Shown here: positions 34,884-44,035 of the stretch, in pieces
Numbering within the stretch: position 1 is the stretch's first letter
How the letters are laid out: each line of letters starts with the position of its first letter
Source of the DNA: Microbacterium timonense
GTDB lineage: Bacteria > Actinomycetota > Actinomycetes > Actinomycetales > Microbacteriaceae
Assembly (NCBI RefSeq): GCF_900292075.1
Contig: NZ_OLMV01000002.1
Span: 372,001 to 436,000 of the forward strand
Direction of reading: 5' to 3'
Length of the DNA stretch: 64,000 nucleotides
Made by a program: the position numbers and the translations under genes
The notes under the pieces: model-generated
Told to the model about the DNA's origin: nothing
What the model saw: the letters and a program-made list of their open reading frames with translations, nothing else
Databases searched by the model: none

Positions 34884-36836
34884 TCAGTGAGCCGCTTCCG
34901 GCTGCGTCGACTGCACGGGAACGAAGACCCGCATCGTCGACGGTCCGCGCTCGGCCCAGCGGTGGTACGGCACGAGTCGCAGAACGGTGGAACCCGCCGG
35001 TTTCGGCGTAGGAGCCGTCCGCGAGTAGGGCATGAGCGCCTCCGGCGGGTCCGAGATCGTCACCGCCTCGACGAGCGCGCCGTCGCCTTCGGCGCGCGGC
35101 GGGATCCCGGTGACGAGCCGGACAGCATCCAGATGCGCGCCCGCGGGAAGATCATGTGACTCCAGGCACAGCACGAGCGGCCCCCGCTCCACCGCCACGG
35201 CGCCGCGGACGGCGTCGATCCGGGGATCGGGCCAGGTGTACCGGGGCGTGCTCGGCAGATCGAGCAGGATCTCATCGCCGGGCTCGAAGGATCGGTGCAC
35301 GTCGACCCACCCCGGCTTGACCGGCATCGCGTCCGTCCCGGGCAGTCGAAGCCGAGCGCCCGTGGCCCAGACGGGCACCCGCAGGCGCAGTCGCGACGCC
35401 TCCTCCGGAGCCGCGTCGAGGACGATCCGGATGCGGCCGTGCTCGGGGTAGGCGGTCTCCACACGGAGCACGAAGCCGCCGGCACGGATCGTCCCCGCGG
35501 CGTACTGCATGACCGTGACGCCGTCTTCGTCCACGGAGGCCGTGTAAGCACCGAGTGAGGCCAACGTGCGAGCGACGTTGGTGGGACAGCACGACACCTC
35601 GAACCAGGGCGCACGCACGCCCCCCTCCGCGCGCGGATTGACGCCGTCCTGCGCTTCGGCGGCTGCGTCGCGTTGGTGAAGCGGATTCGCATAGAAGAAG
35701 GAGCGTCCGTCGTCGCTCGGCGACGTCGCGATGATGTTGAAGAGGGTGCGTTCGATCACGTCCGCGTAGCGGACCTCGCCGGTGGCCAGGTACAGCCGCC
35801 ACGCGAACATCACGGAGGCCACTCCCGCGCAGGTCTCGCAGTAGGCGCGGTCCGCGGGCAGTTCGAAGTCCTCGCCGAATCCCTCGTCCTGGTGGCGGGA
35901 TCCCATCCCGCCCGTGAGGTAGGTGCGTCGGCCGACCGTGCGCTCCCACTGCCGCTCCAGCGAGGAGAACAGGCCGCTGTCGCCGGTCTCCACGGCGACG
36001 TCCACCGCACCGGCGCTGAGATAGAGCGCACGGACGGCGTGCCCGCGCAGCACAGCCGCATCGCGCACGGGGACGTCGTCCTGGAAGTACTCGGCCGACA
36101 GCAAGGGAGGTACGGGCAGCGAACGGTGTCCGCGGCGCTGCACGAACAACCGGGCCTGCTCGAGGTAGCGGCGCTCGCCGAATGCGCGCCCTGCCTCGGC
36201 GAGCGCCACCTCGATCTCGGCGTGTCCGCAGACGGCATCCCGCCCGCCCACGCCGAACTCCCTGCAGATGTGATCCGCGGCGCGCCGCGCGATGCCGACG
36301 AGAGGGTCATCGGGCCGGCCGGTGCGGGCGCGCGCGACGGCCGCCTGGATCAGGTGGCCCATGTTGTAGAGCTCGTGGCCCATCGCCAGGTCGGAGTACC
36401 GCGGCGGCAGACCGGGGTGGCCGAACGCCGTGCTGAGATAGCCGTCGTCGTCCTGGGCGCTGCCGACGCGGGCGACGAGGTCGTCGAACGTCGTGGCCAG
36501 CTGGGAATCGTCGTGGCGGCCCAGCTCCCACGCCATGCCTTCGAGCAGCTTGTAGATCTCGGAGTCCGAGAACTGCCAGCCCGGCCGCTCGGTGGTCGTC
36601 TCGCCACGCGCGACCCGGTCGAAGTTGCCGACCCATCCCAGACGCTCCATCCAGTCCAGGCAGTGGGCGAAGGTGGCCGCCGCGTTCACAGCCTGTCGCC
36701 TGCCCCAGAACCCGGCCGGATCGAAGGCGACCTCGTCCACGGCGATGCCGGAGCGGTTCCCGCGTCCGGGCGCGACGGGAACGGCCCGGGTTCGAACGGG
36801 AGCGGACGTCGCATCAGGTGAGACGGAAAGGGTCAC
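34884..36836 (-). CDS. Glycoside hydrolase family 127 protein, probable beta-L-arabinofuranosidase
   Basis: A 650-residue cytoplasmic enzyme. The zinc/cysteine active site of GH127 is complete: YCETC (Glu334, Cys336) and SCCPTN (Cys416, Cys417), where one of the paired Cys is the nucleophile. The (alpha/alpha)6 barrel shows GHELYNMGHLIQAA, and a C-terminal beta domain follows. GH127 releases beta-L-arabinofuranose, for example from hydroxyproline-rich plant glycoproteins. Related members of the family act on rhamnogalacturonan II sugars, so the substrate is not certain. The GTG start is 3 bp after the permease stop. It is the last gene of the operon. Confidence 0.9.
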   Translation of the reverse strand: MTLSVSPDATSAPVRTRAVPVAPGRGNRSGIAVDEVAFDPAGFWGRRQAVNAAATFAHCLDWMERLGWVGNFDRVARGETTTERPGWQFSDSEIYKLLEGMAWELGRHDDSQLATTFDDLVARVGSAQDDDGYLSTAFGHPGLPPRYSDLAMGHELYNMGHLIQAAVARARTGRPDDPLVGIARRAADHICREFGVGGRDAVCGHAEIEVALAEAGRAFGERRYLEQARLFVQRRGHRSLPVPPLLSAEYFQDDVPVRDAAVLRGHAVRALYLSAGAVDVAVETGDSGLFSSLERQWERTVGRRTYLTGGMGSRHQDEGFGEDFELPADRAYCETCAGVASVMFAWRLYLATGEVRYADVIERTLFNIIATSPSDDGRSFFYANPLHQRDAAAEAQDGVNPRAEGGVRAPWFEVSCCPTNVARTLASLGAYTASVDEDGVTVMQYAAGTIRAGGFVLRVETAYPEHGRIRIVLDAAPEEASRLRLRVPVWATGARLRLPGTDAMPVKPGWVDVHRSFEPGDEILLDLPSTPRYTWPDPRIDAVRGAVAVERGPLVLCLESHDLPAGAHLDAVRLVTGIPPRAEGDGALVEAVTISDPPEALMPYSRTAPTPKPAGSTVLRLVPYHRWAERGPSTMRVFVPVQSTQPEAAH

Positions 36837-36839
36837 GTG

Positions 36840-37658
36840 TCAGTCCTTCACCGCGCCGGCAGTGACACCGGCGGCGACATAGCGTTGCGCGACGATCAGG
36901 AGGATCGCGGCGGGGATGGAGGCGACGACCGCGGTCGCCATGATGGCGTTCCACTGCGTGGTGTTGTTGCCGATGTAGGCGTAGATGCCCAGAGTGATCG
37001 GTTTCAGGGCTGAGTTGCGCGCCAGGGTGGATGCGAAGACGAAGTCCGACCACGCCCACAGGAACGCGAACAACGCGACGGTCAGCACGGAATTGCGGCT
37101 GAGGGGCATGACGACGGATGTGAACACCCGCCAAGCGCCCGCGCCGTCGATCCGCGCCGCCTGCAGGAGCTCGCGCGGCAGTCCGCTCATGAATGCCGTG
37201 AACAGCAGCACGCCGAACGGGACGGCGATCGTGGAGTCGGCGAGGATGAGGCCACCGACGCTGTTGAGCAGTCCGAGCCGCACGTAGATCGCGTAGAAGC
37301 CCATGGCCATCACGACCGCGGGGATCATCTGCGCGACCAGCAGCACGAAGTTCAGCGGGCGACCGCCGCGGAGGTTGAGGAGCGAGATCGCGTACGCCGC
37401 GGGTGCCGCGATCAGGACCGTCAGCAGCACGCATCCGATGCCGATGAGCAGGCTCGTTCCGAGGTTGGGAAGCTGCTGCCGCAGCACCTCCGCGTACCCC
37501 TCGAAGGTGGGGTCGACGGGGAACAGGTGCGGGGGGCTCAGGCGCAGGTCGCTCGTCTTGGTGAGCGAGACGTTGAGCATCCAGTACACAGGGAAGAGCA
37601 TGAGGGCGGTGAAGATCACGCCCAGAGCGGTCTTCCACCACGGGCGGCGGTCTCTCAT
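36840..37658 (-). CDS. Carbohydrate ABC transporter permease (MalG-type)
   Basis: A 272-residue permease with six helices. The ATPase-contact loop is ELLQAARIDGAGAWRVFTS. The start at 37658 overlaps the stop of the MalF-type gene by 4 bp. The C-terminus is AQRYVAAGVTAGAVKD, matching the permease encoded at 62991 closely and hinting at common ancestry. No ATPase is encoded in the operon. Confidence 0.92.
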   Translation of the reverse strand: MRDRRPWWKTALGVIFTALMLFPVYWMLNVSLTKTSDLRLSPPHLFPVDPTFEGYAEVLRQQLPNLGTSLLIGIGCVLLTVLIAAPAAYAISLLNLRGGRPLNFVLLVAQMIPAVVMAMGFYAIYVRLGLLNSVGGLILADSTIAVPFGVLLFTAFMSGLPRELLQAARIDGAGAWRVFTSVVMPLSRNSVLTVALFAFLWAWSDFVFASTLARNSALKPITLGIYAYIGNNTTQWNAIMATAVVASIPAAILLIVAQRYVAAGVTAGAVKD

Positions 37659-38623
37659 GAGTCCTCCTGACGTCTCTGCATGCGCAGGTAGAAGAAGCCG
37701 AACACCAGCGCGATGAGGATGAGGATGTTGCCGACTGCGGCGGCGGGCGACAGGTCCGGCTGGCCGGTGCCGAAGGCCTCGCGGTACGACCAGATGGCGA
37801 GTGTGGTGGTGACGTTCGCCGGTCCTCCGGTGGTCATGATCCAGATGATGTCGACGACCTTGAGGGTGTAGACCAGGCCGAGCAGCAGCGTGATCGCCGA
37901 GACCGGTCTGAGCAGCGGGAAGGTGAGGCTCCAGAACTGGCGCCATGCTCCCGCGCCGTCCAGAGACGCCGCTTCGTAGAGGTCGCCGGGGATGTTCTGC
38001 AGCCCGGAATAGAGGATCACGAGGTTGAACGGGATGCCGAGCCAGATGTTGGCGATGACCACCGCCGCCATCGCCGTGTCGGGTGAGGTCAGCCAGTTGA
38101 TCTGCCCGATCCCGAAGGCCTGGAGCGCAGCGTTCACGATGCCGTTGTCGCTGTTGAGCATCCATGCCCACGTGGACCCGGAGACGATCAACGGCAGCAG
38201 CCACGGGACGAGGAACAGGGCCCGCAGCACTCCGGAGAGCCGGAAGTTGTTGCGGAAGAATACCGCCAGCGCCAGGCCGATGGCGTACTGGAAGGCGAGG
38301 GAGCCGACGACGAACACCGCGGTGTTGGTGAGGGCCTGCGCGAACAGCGGCGAGGTCACGACGTCGATGTAGTTCTGCAGGCCGACGAACTCGGCGTTGC
38401 CCTGCACGAACGCCCGGACGTCGTAGTCGTGAACGCTGAGGTCGATGCTGCGGATCAGGGGGTAGGCGTAGAAGGCCACCAGGTACACCAGCAGCGGCGC
38501 GGCGAAGCCGAACGCGATCCAGCGTGAGCCGTGCAGACCCGCCGCCCGCCGGCGGCGTGGCGGTACCGTCACCGACACGGTGTCGGCGGGAGGGGTCTGC
38601 GGAGTCGTCATGGAGAGAGTCAT
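37655..38623 (-). CDS. Carbohydrate ABC transporter permease (MalF-type)
   Basis: A 322-residue permease with six helices and the EAA loop YEAASLDGAGAWRQFWSLTF. ATG 38623 (MTLSMTTPQ) has GAGGA upstream, better than the in-frame ATG at 38611. The N-terminal cytoplasmic tail is Pro/Arg-rich. It forms the transport channel with the MalG-type partner for whatever sugar the upstream lipoprotein binds. Confidence 0.9.
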   Translation of the reverse strand: MTLSMTTPQTPPADTVSVTVPPRRRRAAGLHGSRWIAFGFAAPLLVYLVAFYAYPLIRSIDLSVHDYDVRAFVQGNAEFVGLQNYIDVVTSPLFAQALTNTAVFVVGSLAFQYAIGLALAVFFRNNFRLSGVLRALFLVPWLLPLIVSGSTWAWMLNSDNGIVNAALQAFGIGQINWLTSPDTAMAAVVIANIWLGIPFNLVILYSGLQNIPGDLYEAASLDGAGAWRQFWSLTFPLLRPVSAITLLLGLVYTLKVVDIIWIMTTGGPANVTTTLAIWSYREAFGTGQPDLSPAAAVGNILILIALVFGFFYLRMQRRQEDS

Positions 38624-38637
38624 CGGAGTCCTCGGGT

Positions 38638-38672
38638 GTCCGGGGCGGAGCGGGACCGGCTCCGCCCCGGAC
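38638..38672 (-). terminator. Intercistronic hairpin between binding-protein and permease genes
   Basis: Perfect 13-bp arms GTCCGGGGCGGAG (38638-38650) and CTCCGCCCCGGAC (38660-38672) with a 9-nt loop. It occupies the 55-bp gap between the binding-protein stop and the MalF-type start, the same position as the hairpin at 30311-30348 in the neighbouring ABC operon. Confidence 0.65.
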
Positions 38673-38678
38673 GTGATG

Positions 38679-39932
38679 TCACTTGCCGATCGCCTCTGCG
38701 GCCGCCGCTTGAGCGTCGGCCAGCGCATCCTGAGGCGATGCCGCGCCGGACAGAGCACTCTGGACCGCGGTCCACAACTGCTCGGAGATCAGCGGGTAGT
38801 CCGTGCCCAGGTTGTCACTGGTCCGGCCCTTCGCGGACTGGACGGCGGAGACCCACGTCTCGAGTTCGGGGTGCTCCTCCAGCAGCGCCTGCTGTCCCTC
38901 CTCGGTGGGCGGGATGTAGTACGCGAAGGTGTCGGCGGTCTGCACGAAGCCCTCCGGCGTGGTCATGCAGTCGATGATCTTCTTCGTCGTCTCGTAGCGG
39001 GCGGTGTCCTGCTGCACCGGCGCGATGATGAACTCGCCGCCGGTGGGCGCGGGTGCCACCCCGCCGTCCTTGGCGGGAAGTTCCAGAACGCCGGTTCCGA
39101 AATCCGCCTCGGCGGCGCTGTTGACCTGCCAGGTGCCGTTCTCGGCGAAGGCGAAGTCCCCGGTGAGGAACTCCTCCCAGGTGGTGTTCTGGGAGTTCCC
39201 GATCACGGAGTTGGGGGCGTATCCCTTGTTCACCCAGTCCGTCCACAGCTGCAGGGCCTCGACCGCCTGCGGCGAGTCGAGCTCTGTCAGGTCGGCGCCG
39301 GCTCCCCAGAACCAAGGGAGGAACTGGAAGGAGCCCTCCTCCGTGTTGATGCCGGCGAAAGTGATGCCCTTGTGACCGGCCGCGGTCACCGCTGCCAGGG
39401 CCGCGTCCAGCGAAGCCCAGTCGGTGATCGACGCGGGGTCGACACCGGCCTCCGCGAGGATGTCCGCGTTGTAGTACAGCGCGAGCGTGTTGGCACCCAC
39501 GGGGATGCCGTACGTCTTGCCGTCGAGCTGACCCGCCGCCAGCAGGTTCTCATCGATTCCGGACGTGTCGAGCCCGAGCTCGTCGGTCGTGGTCAGCATC
39601 CCGGTCTCGGCGAGAGTCGACACGGCGGGGTTGTCGAGCAGGATGACATCTGGGGACGTGCCCTCCTGCGCGGCCAGCAGCGCCTGGTTGGTGAGGGAGG
39701 TCGTGTCGTAGGCGGTGCGGTCGATGGTGACACCGGCCTCGGTTCCGCAGTCCTGCACGCGGCCCGCCCAGTCGGAGTCTTCCTCGTGCTGGGGGTACGG
39801 GTCCCACCAGGTGTAGGTGTCTTCGGCATCGGCCGATCCGGCGCCGGCCGAACCGGAGCATCCGGTCAGGGCGCCCGCCGCGACGGCCGCGACGGCGATC
39901 GCGATGGGCACGCGCAGCTTGCTCGTGATCAT
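38679..39932 (-). CDS. Extracellular sugar-binding lipoprotein of an ABC transporter
   Basis: A 417-residue lipoprotein. The lipobox LTGC (Cys ~25) is followed by a Ser/Gly/Ala-rich linker, then TYTWWDPYPQHEEDSDW, PDVILLDNPAVSTL, an aromatic-rich FQFLPWFWGAGADL and ENGTWQVNSAAEADF. Abundant Trp, Tyr and Phe fit oligosaccharide stacking. It lies 44 bp after the LacI gene and is probably in one transcript with it. It is a clear relative of the binding protein encoded at 60738. Confidence 0.92.
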   Translation of the reverse strand: MITSKLRVPIAIAVAAVAAGALTGCSGSAGAGSADAEDTYTWWDPYPQHEEDSDWAGRVQDCGTEAGVTIDRTAYDTTSLTNQALLAAQEGTSPDVILLDNPAVSTLAETGMLTTTDELGLDTSGIDENLLAAGQLDGKTYGIPVGANTLALYYNADILAEAGVDPASITDWASLDAALAAVTAAGHKGITFAGINTEEGSFQFLPWFWGAGADLTELDSPQAVEALQLWTDWVNKGYAPNSVIGNSQNTTWEEFLTGDFAFAENGTWQVNSAAEADFGTGVLELPAKDGGVAPAPTGGEFIIAPVQQDTARYETTKKIIDCMTTPEGFVQTADTFAYYIPPTEEGQQALLEEHPELETWVSAVQSAKGRTSDNLGTDYPLISEQLWTAVQSALSGAASPQDALADAQAAAAEAIGK

Positions 39933-39976
39933 GGTTCCTCCTTGAACATGCCCGGTCGGTGCCGGGGCTTGTGGTG

Positions 39977-40999
39977 TCAGTGACGGGATGGTGGTGCGGC
40001 CAGAGAGCCGCGGTCATCGATGACGGGCGCGATCAGGTCGACGACGTGGGTGTCCGCATCGGCGGTGCCGTCGATGCGCGAGACGAGGTGCTCCACCGCG
40101 CGTCGCCCCAGGAGATCCGGGGCGCTGTCGATGGCGGAGTAGGGAAGCGAGAACGTGCGGGCGAAGGTGTCCGAGTACCGGCCGATGACCGACATGTCGT
40201 CCGGCACCGCGAGCGAACGCGTCTGCAGCACGTGCGGGAGTGCTGCGGCAGCCGCTTCATTGTTGAGCAGAAGGCCGGTCGCGGCCGGGTGTGCGTCGAG
40301 GAAGGCGTTCAGATCTCTGCCGATCGCCGGCTGGCTCGAGGCGCCGTAGTAGCGGTGCAGCCTGACTCCGAGCTCCTCGGCACGGTCGGCCGCCGCGTTC
40401 GCGAGCCGCCACACGTAGGCGCCGCCTCGCTCGACGACGTGCTCCGGCTGCGAGACCAGCACGACCTCACGGTGGCCGAGCTCGTGCATGCGTTCCACCA
40501 TCAGCCGGCCGGCGGCGACGAAGTCGAGGTCGAACGCGTCCACCCCGGCGGCATCCCCGGGAAGGCCGACCAGAGCGCCGGGCTGCGGCGCCGCCCGCAA
40601 GGCGGCGAGGCGCTCGTCGTTCTCGGCGACGTTCAGCAGCACGAATCCATCGGCCATGCGGGAGTCCGAGATGCGCCGCAGCGCCGCGGAGCCGTCGGCA
40701 TCGGACACGAAGAGGGTGTCGTAGCCGAGCTCTCGCGCACGGTCGGTCACGCCCAGGATGTACTGGAGCATCGCGGGAGCGAACTCGTCCTCGTAGAACT
40801 GCCCGAGCAGTGCGATCACACTCGTGCGTGAGGTGGCCAGGGCACGCGCACCGGCGTTGGGCGTGTACCCCAGTTCGGCGACGGCGGCTTCCACGCGTGC
40901 CCGAACCGCGGCCGAGATGGTCCGCTTGCCCGAGAGCGCGTACGAGGCCGTGCTCCGCGACACGCCGGCAGCCCGGGCGACGTCGCCGATGTTGACCAT
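39977..40999 (-). CDS. LacI-family transcriptional regulator heading the GH127/ABC operon
   Basis: A 340-residue repressor. Its helix-turn-helix, VNIGDVARAAGVSRSTASYA (residues 2-21), is almost identical to that of the second repressor at 42943, so both should read the same DNA. The hinge region has LGYTPNAGARALATSRT. ATG 40999 follows a strong GGAGGAGG. It is transcribed divergently from the GH63-like gene across a 111-bp region holding two TCGAACCGGTTCGA-type operators, so it is probably autoregulated and controls the importer and GH127. Confidence 0.92.
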   Translation of the reverse strand: MVNIGDVARAAGVSRSTASYALSGKRTISAAVRARVEAAVAELGYTPNAGARALATSRTSVIALLGQFYEDEFAPAMLQYILGVTDRARELGYDTLFVSDADGSAALRRISDSRMADGFVLLNVAENDERLAALRAAPQPGALVGLPGDAAGVDAFDLDFVAAGRLMVERMHELGHREVVLVSQPEHVVERGGAYVWRLANAAADRAEELGVRLHRYYGASSQPAIGRDLNAFLDAHPAATGLLLNNEAAAAALPHVLQTRSLAVPDDMSVIGRYSDTFARTFSLPYSAIDSAPDLLGRRAVEHLVSRIDGTADADTHVVDLIAPVIDDRGSLAAPPSRH

Positions 41000-41021
41000 G
41001 GGACCTCCTCCGGGCCATCTG

Positions 41022-41050
41022 TCGATCCGGTTCGATTCGAACCGGTTCGA
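41022..41050. promoter_or_regulatory. Two adjacent LacI-type operators (TCGATCCGGTTCGA and TCGAACCGGTTCGA)
   Basis: TCGAACCGGTTCGA (41037-41050) is a perfect 14-bp palindrome. TCGATCCGGTTCGA (41022-41035) differs by one base. Start-to-start distance is 15 bp. Both lie in the 111-bp divergent region between the LacI gene and the GH63-like gene and can repress both directions. Confidence 0.85.
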
Positions 41051-41059
41051 CACTACAGT
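41031..41059 (+). promoter_or_regulatory. Predicted promoter of the GH63-like gene with operator in the spacer
   Basis: TTCGAT (41031-41036) and TACAGT (41054-41059) are 17 bp apart. The perfect operator at 41037-41050 fills the spacer and the first operator overlaps the -35 box, so repressor and polymerase would compete directly. The -35 match to consensus is weak. Confidence 0.5.
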
Positions 41060-41110
41060 TGACCGAAAAGGTCCGCAACTGCGGATCGATCGTGATGATC
41101 GGAGCCTTCG

Positions 41111-42826
41111 ATGACGAGCACCCTCCCGCACTTCGATGTGCGCAGCATCCCGTTCAGCCGCCGGGGCGCATGGATCAACCTCTCGCCGGTGGTCGCCGCT
41201 CACACCACCGTCGATGACGTCCATCTGATCTCTCACCGGACGGGCATGCACCCGGTTCTGGCCGTGCGGCCGCGGGCGGTGGCGACCGATCTCGTCGTGG
41301 AGGCCACGCCCGCCATGCTCACGTGGCGCGGCGATGGCCTGAGGGTGGACGCGGTCTTCGAGGGAACGGACGCCGTGCGCCTGCGAGGCACGGCAGGCTC
41401 GGCGGTCGATCTCACCGACGCGGCGGCCCGTCTCACGCCGTTCACCGGCACCTACGTGTTCCGCGACCCGACCGACGGCGCGGCGGTGTTCACCTCGTAC
41501 GAGACCGGATGCCGCTATCGCGTCACATCGATCCGCGGCGAGATGACGATCAGCGGGGCGCAGCGGCTGGGGGAAGCGCACCGCGCGGTGACGCTCTCCG
41601 GACCCGACGGGTGGGAAGCCGTGATCGAGGAGTTCGAGACCGCCCGCCGTCCCTACGTCGAGGTGCGCAGCTTCGATGAGGCGGCAGCCGAGGTCGCGAC
41701 TGAGTTCACCCGCTATGTGGACGCGGTCGCGCCGTGGCGCAGCTCCGCAGCCCCGACCGCCGACCTCGCCTGCTACGTCATGTGGTCGGCCACGGTCTCG
41801 CCCGCCGGCTTCCTCCGCCGCGAGTCCGTGCTGATGTCCAAGCACTGGATGGACAAGGTCTGGAGCTGGGATCACTGCTTCAACGCGCTCGCTCTGACGC
41901 CTGGGCTGCCGGACGAGGCGTGGGATCAGTTCCTCGCCCCGTTCGATCACCAGGATCCGGAGGGAGCCCTGCCGGACTCCATCGCGCACTCGGAGCGCCT
42001 CTACAACTTCGTCAAACCGCCGATCCATGGCTGGGCGTTGCGTCGGATGAGGGCAGCCGGGTGGGAACCGACGCCCTCGCAACTGCGCGACGCGTACGAC
42101 GGACTCGCTCGGTGGACGCACTTCTGGCTCGCCCGTCGCACGAGCCCTGCGAGCGTTCTTCCCGTCTACCAGCACGGAAACGACAGCGGATGGGACAACT
42201 CGACGGCATTCGACCGCGACCGCGTCATCCACTCCCCCGATCTGGCGGCCTTCCTGATCATTCAGCTGGAGGTGCTCGCCGGCCTGGCACGCGAACTCGG
42301 CGAAGACCACCTGCCATGGCAGCAGCGACGCGACGACATCCGCGCGGCGCTCATGGCCGAGCTCTGGCGTGGCGACGGCTTCGTCACCCGTGGCGTGGAA
42401 GGCGGCTCATCCGCGGGCGCGGACGGCACGCGCACGAGCCTGATCACACTCCTGCCGCTGGTTGCGGCCGATGCCTTGGACACGGAGGTCTCGACGGCGC
42501 TCGCCGCCGCCGTCGAGCCGTTCCTGACCGAGTGGGGCCCCGCCACCGAGCTGCCGAGCAGTCCGGAATACGAGCCGGACGGATACTGGCGTGGGCCCAT
42601 CTGGGCTCCCTCCACCCTGCTGATCGAGGATGGGCTGCGCCGTGCGGGCGCATCGGCGACCGCCGACGCGGTCAGCGAGCGATTCCGCCGCTTGTGCGAG
42701 CGGTCTGGGTTCGCCGAGAACTTCGACGCTCTCACGGGCGAAGGTCTCCGCGACCGCGCGTACACGTGGACGGCGGCCGTGTACCTCATCCTGGCTCGCG
42801 AGGCCGCCGGCCGCGGAGAGGATTGA
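41111..42826 (+). CDS. GH63/MGH1-like (alpha/alpha)6 glycoside hydrolase
   Basis: A 571-residue cytoplasmic enzyme without signal peptide. An N-terminal beta domain (~1-190) is followed by an (alpha/alpha)6 barrel with KVWSWDHCFNAL (~249-260), HGNDSGWDNSTAFD (356-368; candidate catalytic Asp) and GYWRGPIWAPSTLL, the motif order of GH63 and mannosylglycerate-hydrolase-like proteins. A candidate catalytic base is the Glu in LTGEGLRDRAYTW. The substrate is unknown. Co-regulation with a beta-L-arabinofuranosidase and an importer suggests it trims the same imported glycan. It is preceded by GGAGCC and two operators. Confidence 0.8.
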   Translation: MTSTLPHFDVRSIPFSRRGAWINLSPVVAAHTTVDDVHLISHRTGMHPVLAVRPRAVATDLVVEATPAMLTWRGDGLRVDAVFEGTDAVRLRGTAGSAVDLTDAAARLTPFTGTYVFRDPTDGAAVFTSYETGCRYRVTSIRGEMTISGAQRLGEAHRAVTLSGPDGWEAVIEEFETARRPYVEVRSFDEAAAEVATEFTRYVDAVAPWRSSAAPTADLACYVMWSATVSPAGFLRRESVLMSKHWMDKVWSWDHCFNALALTPGLPDEAWDQFLAPFDHQDPEGALPDSIAHSERLYNFVKPPIHGWALRRMRAAGWEPTPSQLRDAYDGLARWTHFWLARRTSPASVLPVYQHGNDSGWDNSTAFDRDRVIHSPDLAAFLIIQLEVLAGLARELGEDHLPWQQRRDDIRAALMAELWRGDGFVTRGVEGGSSAGADGTRTSLITLLPLVAADALDTEVSTALAAAVEPFLTEWGPATELPSSPEYEPDGYWRGPIWAPSTLLIEDGLRRAGASATADAVSERFRRLCERSGFAENFDALTGEGLRDRAYTWTAAVYLILAREAAGRGED

Positions 42827-42942
42827 AGGGTCGGGGCGGTGATCGCGTCCGGTCATGACGGCGGATCGGTCCCACGGCGCGGTTGAATTGGGCAGGATGG
42901 GGGTGCCCCTCCGGCATCGATCAGCGTGGGATCGGAGAGTCT

Positions 42943-43968
42943 GTGGTCACAATCGGCGACGTCGCTCGCGCGGCGGGCGTGTCGCGGAGCACGGTCTCAT
43001 ACGCGTTGTCGGGAAACCGGCCGATCTCGCTCGAGACCCGGGAGCGGATCTCCGCGGCGATACGCGAACTCGGCTTCACCCCGAACGCGGGAGCGCGCGC
43101 CTTGGCCACATCGCAGACCAAGGTCATCGGACTGCTCGTCCAGTTCTTCAGCGACGAGTTCTCGCCCGCGATGCTGCAGTACGTTCTGCCGATCTCCGAT
43201 GCCGCGCGGGATGCGGGCTACGACATCCTGATGGTGACGGAGAAGGACGGCCCACGAGCCCTCAAGCGCATCACTGATTCGAACATGGTGGACGGAGTCA
43301 TCCTGCTCAACGTCGCGCACGATGACCCTCGCGTCGATCCGCTGCGAGGCTCGGGCAAGCCGGGCGCACTCGTCGGTCTTCCCCGATCCACAGGCGGTCT
43401 GGACATCTTCGATCTGGACTTCGGGGAGGCGGCGAGGATGATCATCGACCATCTCCACGCTCTGGGCCACCGCGAGATCACGCTGATCTCTCCACATGAG
43501 CACGTCATCAGCCGAGGAGGCGCGTACGCCTGGCGGTTCCGCGACGCGGCGCTCGAGCGCGCGGCTCGCTACGGCCTTCGGATCCATGCGCGATACGGAG
43601 AGGTTCAGCAGCCCGCCGTGGGCGCCGCGCTGAACGCGGTTCTCGACGAGTGGCCTTCATCGACCGCGCTGGTCATCCACAACGATGCGATGATCGCCGG
43701 GCTGCCCTCGGTGCTTTCGGCCCGCAGCGTACGAGTGCCGGAGGACCTTTCGGTGGTCGGGATCTTCTCCGAGGACTTCGGTCGCCTGTTCTCGCTGCCG
43801 TACACGGCGATCGAGACGTCACCGGACAAGCTGGGACGCGCGGCGGTGAGAGCTCTCGTCGAACGCATGCAGGACCCCGAAGCCGCCGGCGAGCCCGTGG
43901 TCCGCTTCATCGCCCCCGAGCTCACGGACCGCGGCAGTACGGGGCCGACCCCCGGCACGCCCCTCTGA
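42943..43968 (+). CDS. LacI-family transcriptional regulator, paralogue of the one at 39977-40999
   Basis: A 341-residue repressor. The helix-turn-helix VTIGDVARAAGVSRSTVSYA differs from its neighbour's at only two positions, and the conserved LGFTPNAGARALATSQT hinge matches as well, so operator specificity is probably shared. The ligand pockets diverge moderately (DEFSPAMLQYVLPISD against DEFAPAMLQYILGVTD). GTG 42943 has CGGAGAG upstream. It follows the GH63-like gene by 116 bp and precedes the secreted hydrolase. The pair is probably a tandem duplication that allows two inducers to act on one operator set. Confidence 0.92.
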   Translation: MVTIGDVARAAGVSRSTVSYALSGNRPISLETRERISAAIRELGFTPNAGARALATSQTKVIGLLVQFFSDEFSPAMLQYVLPISDAARDAGYDILMVTEKDGPRALKRITDSNMVDGVILLNVAHDDPRVDPLRGSGKPGALVGLPRSTGGLDIFDLDFGEAARMIIDHLHALGHREITLISPHEHVISRGGAYAWRFRDAALERAARYGLRIHARYGEVQQPAVGAALNAVLDEWPSSTALVIHNDAMIAGLPSVLSARSVRVPEDLSVVGIFSEDFGRLFSLPYTAIETSPDKLGRAAVRALVERMQDPEAAGEPVVRFIAPELTDRGSTGPTPGTPL

Positions 43969-44021
43969 CCCGCGCCCGAACCGCGTCGCAGTCGTCGCGC
44001 GACCGTGACGAGGTCGAGATG

Positions 44022-44035
44022 TCGAACCGATTCGA
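44022..44035. promoter_or_regulatory. LacI-type operator TCGAACCGATTCGA
   Basis: It differs from the perfect palindrome at 41037-41050 in a single base. It lies 53 bp after the second LacI gene and 181 bp upstream of the matching operator at 44203, a distance suited to looping between two repressor dimers. Confidence 0.75.
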
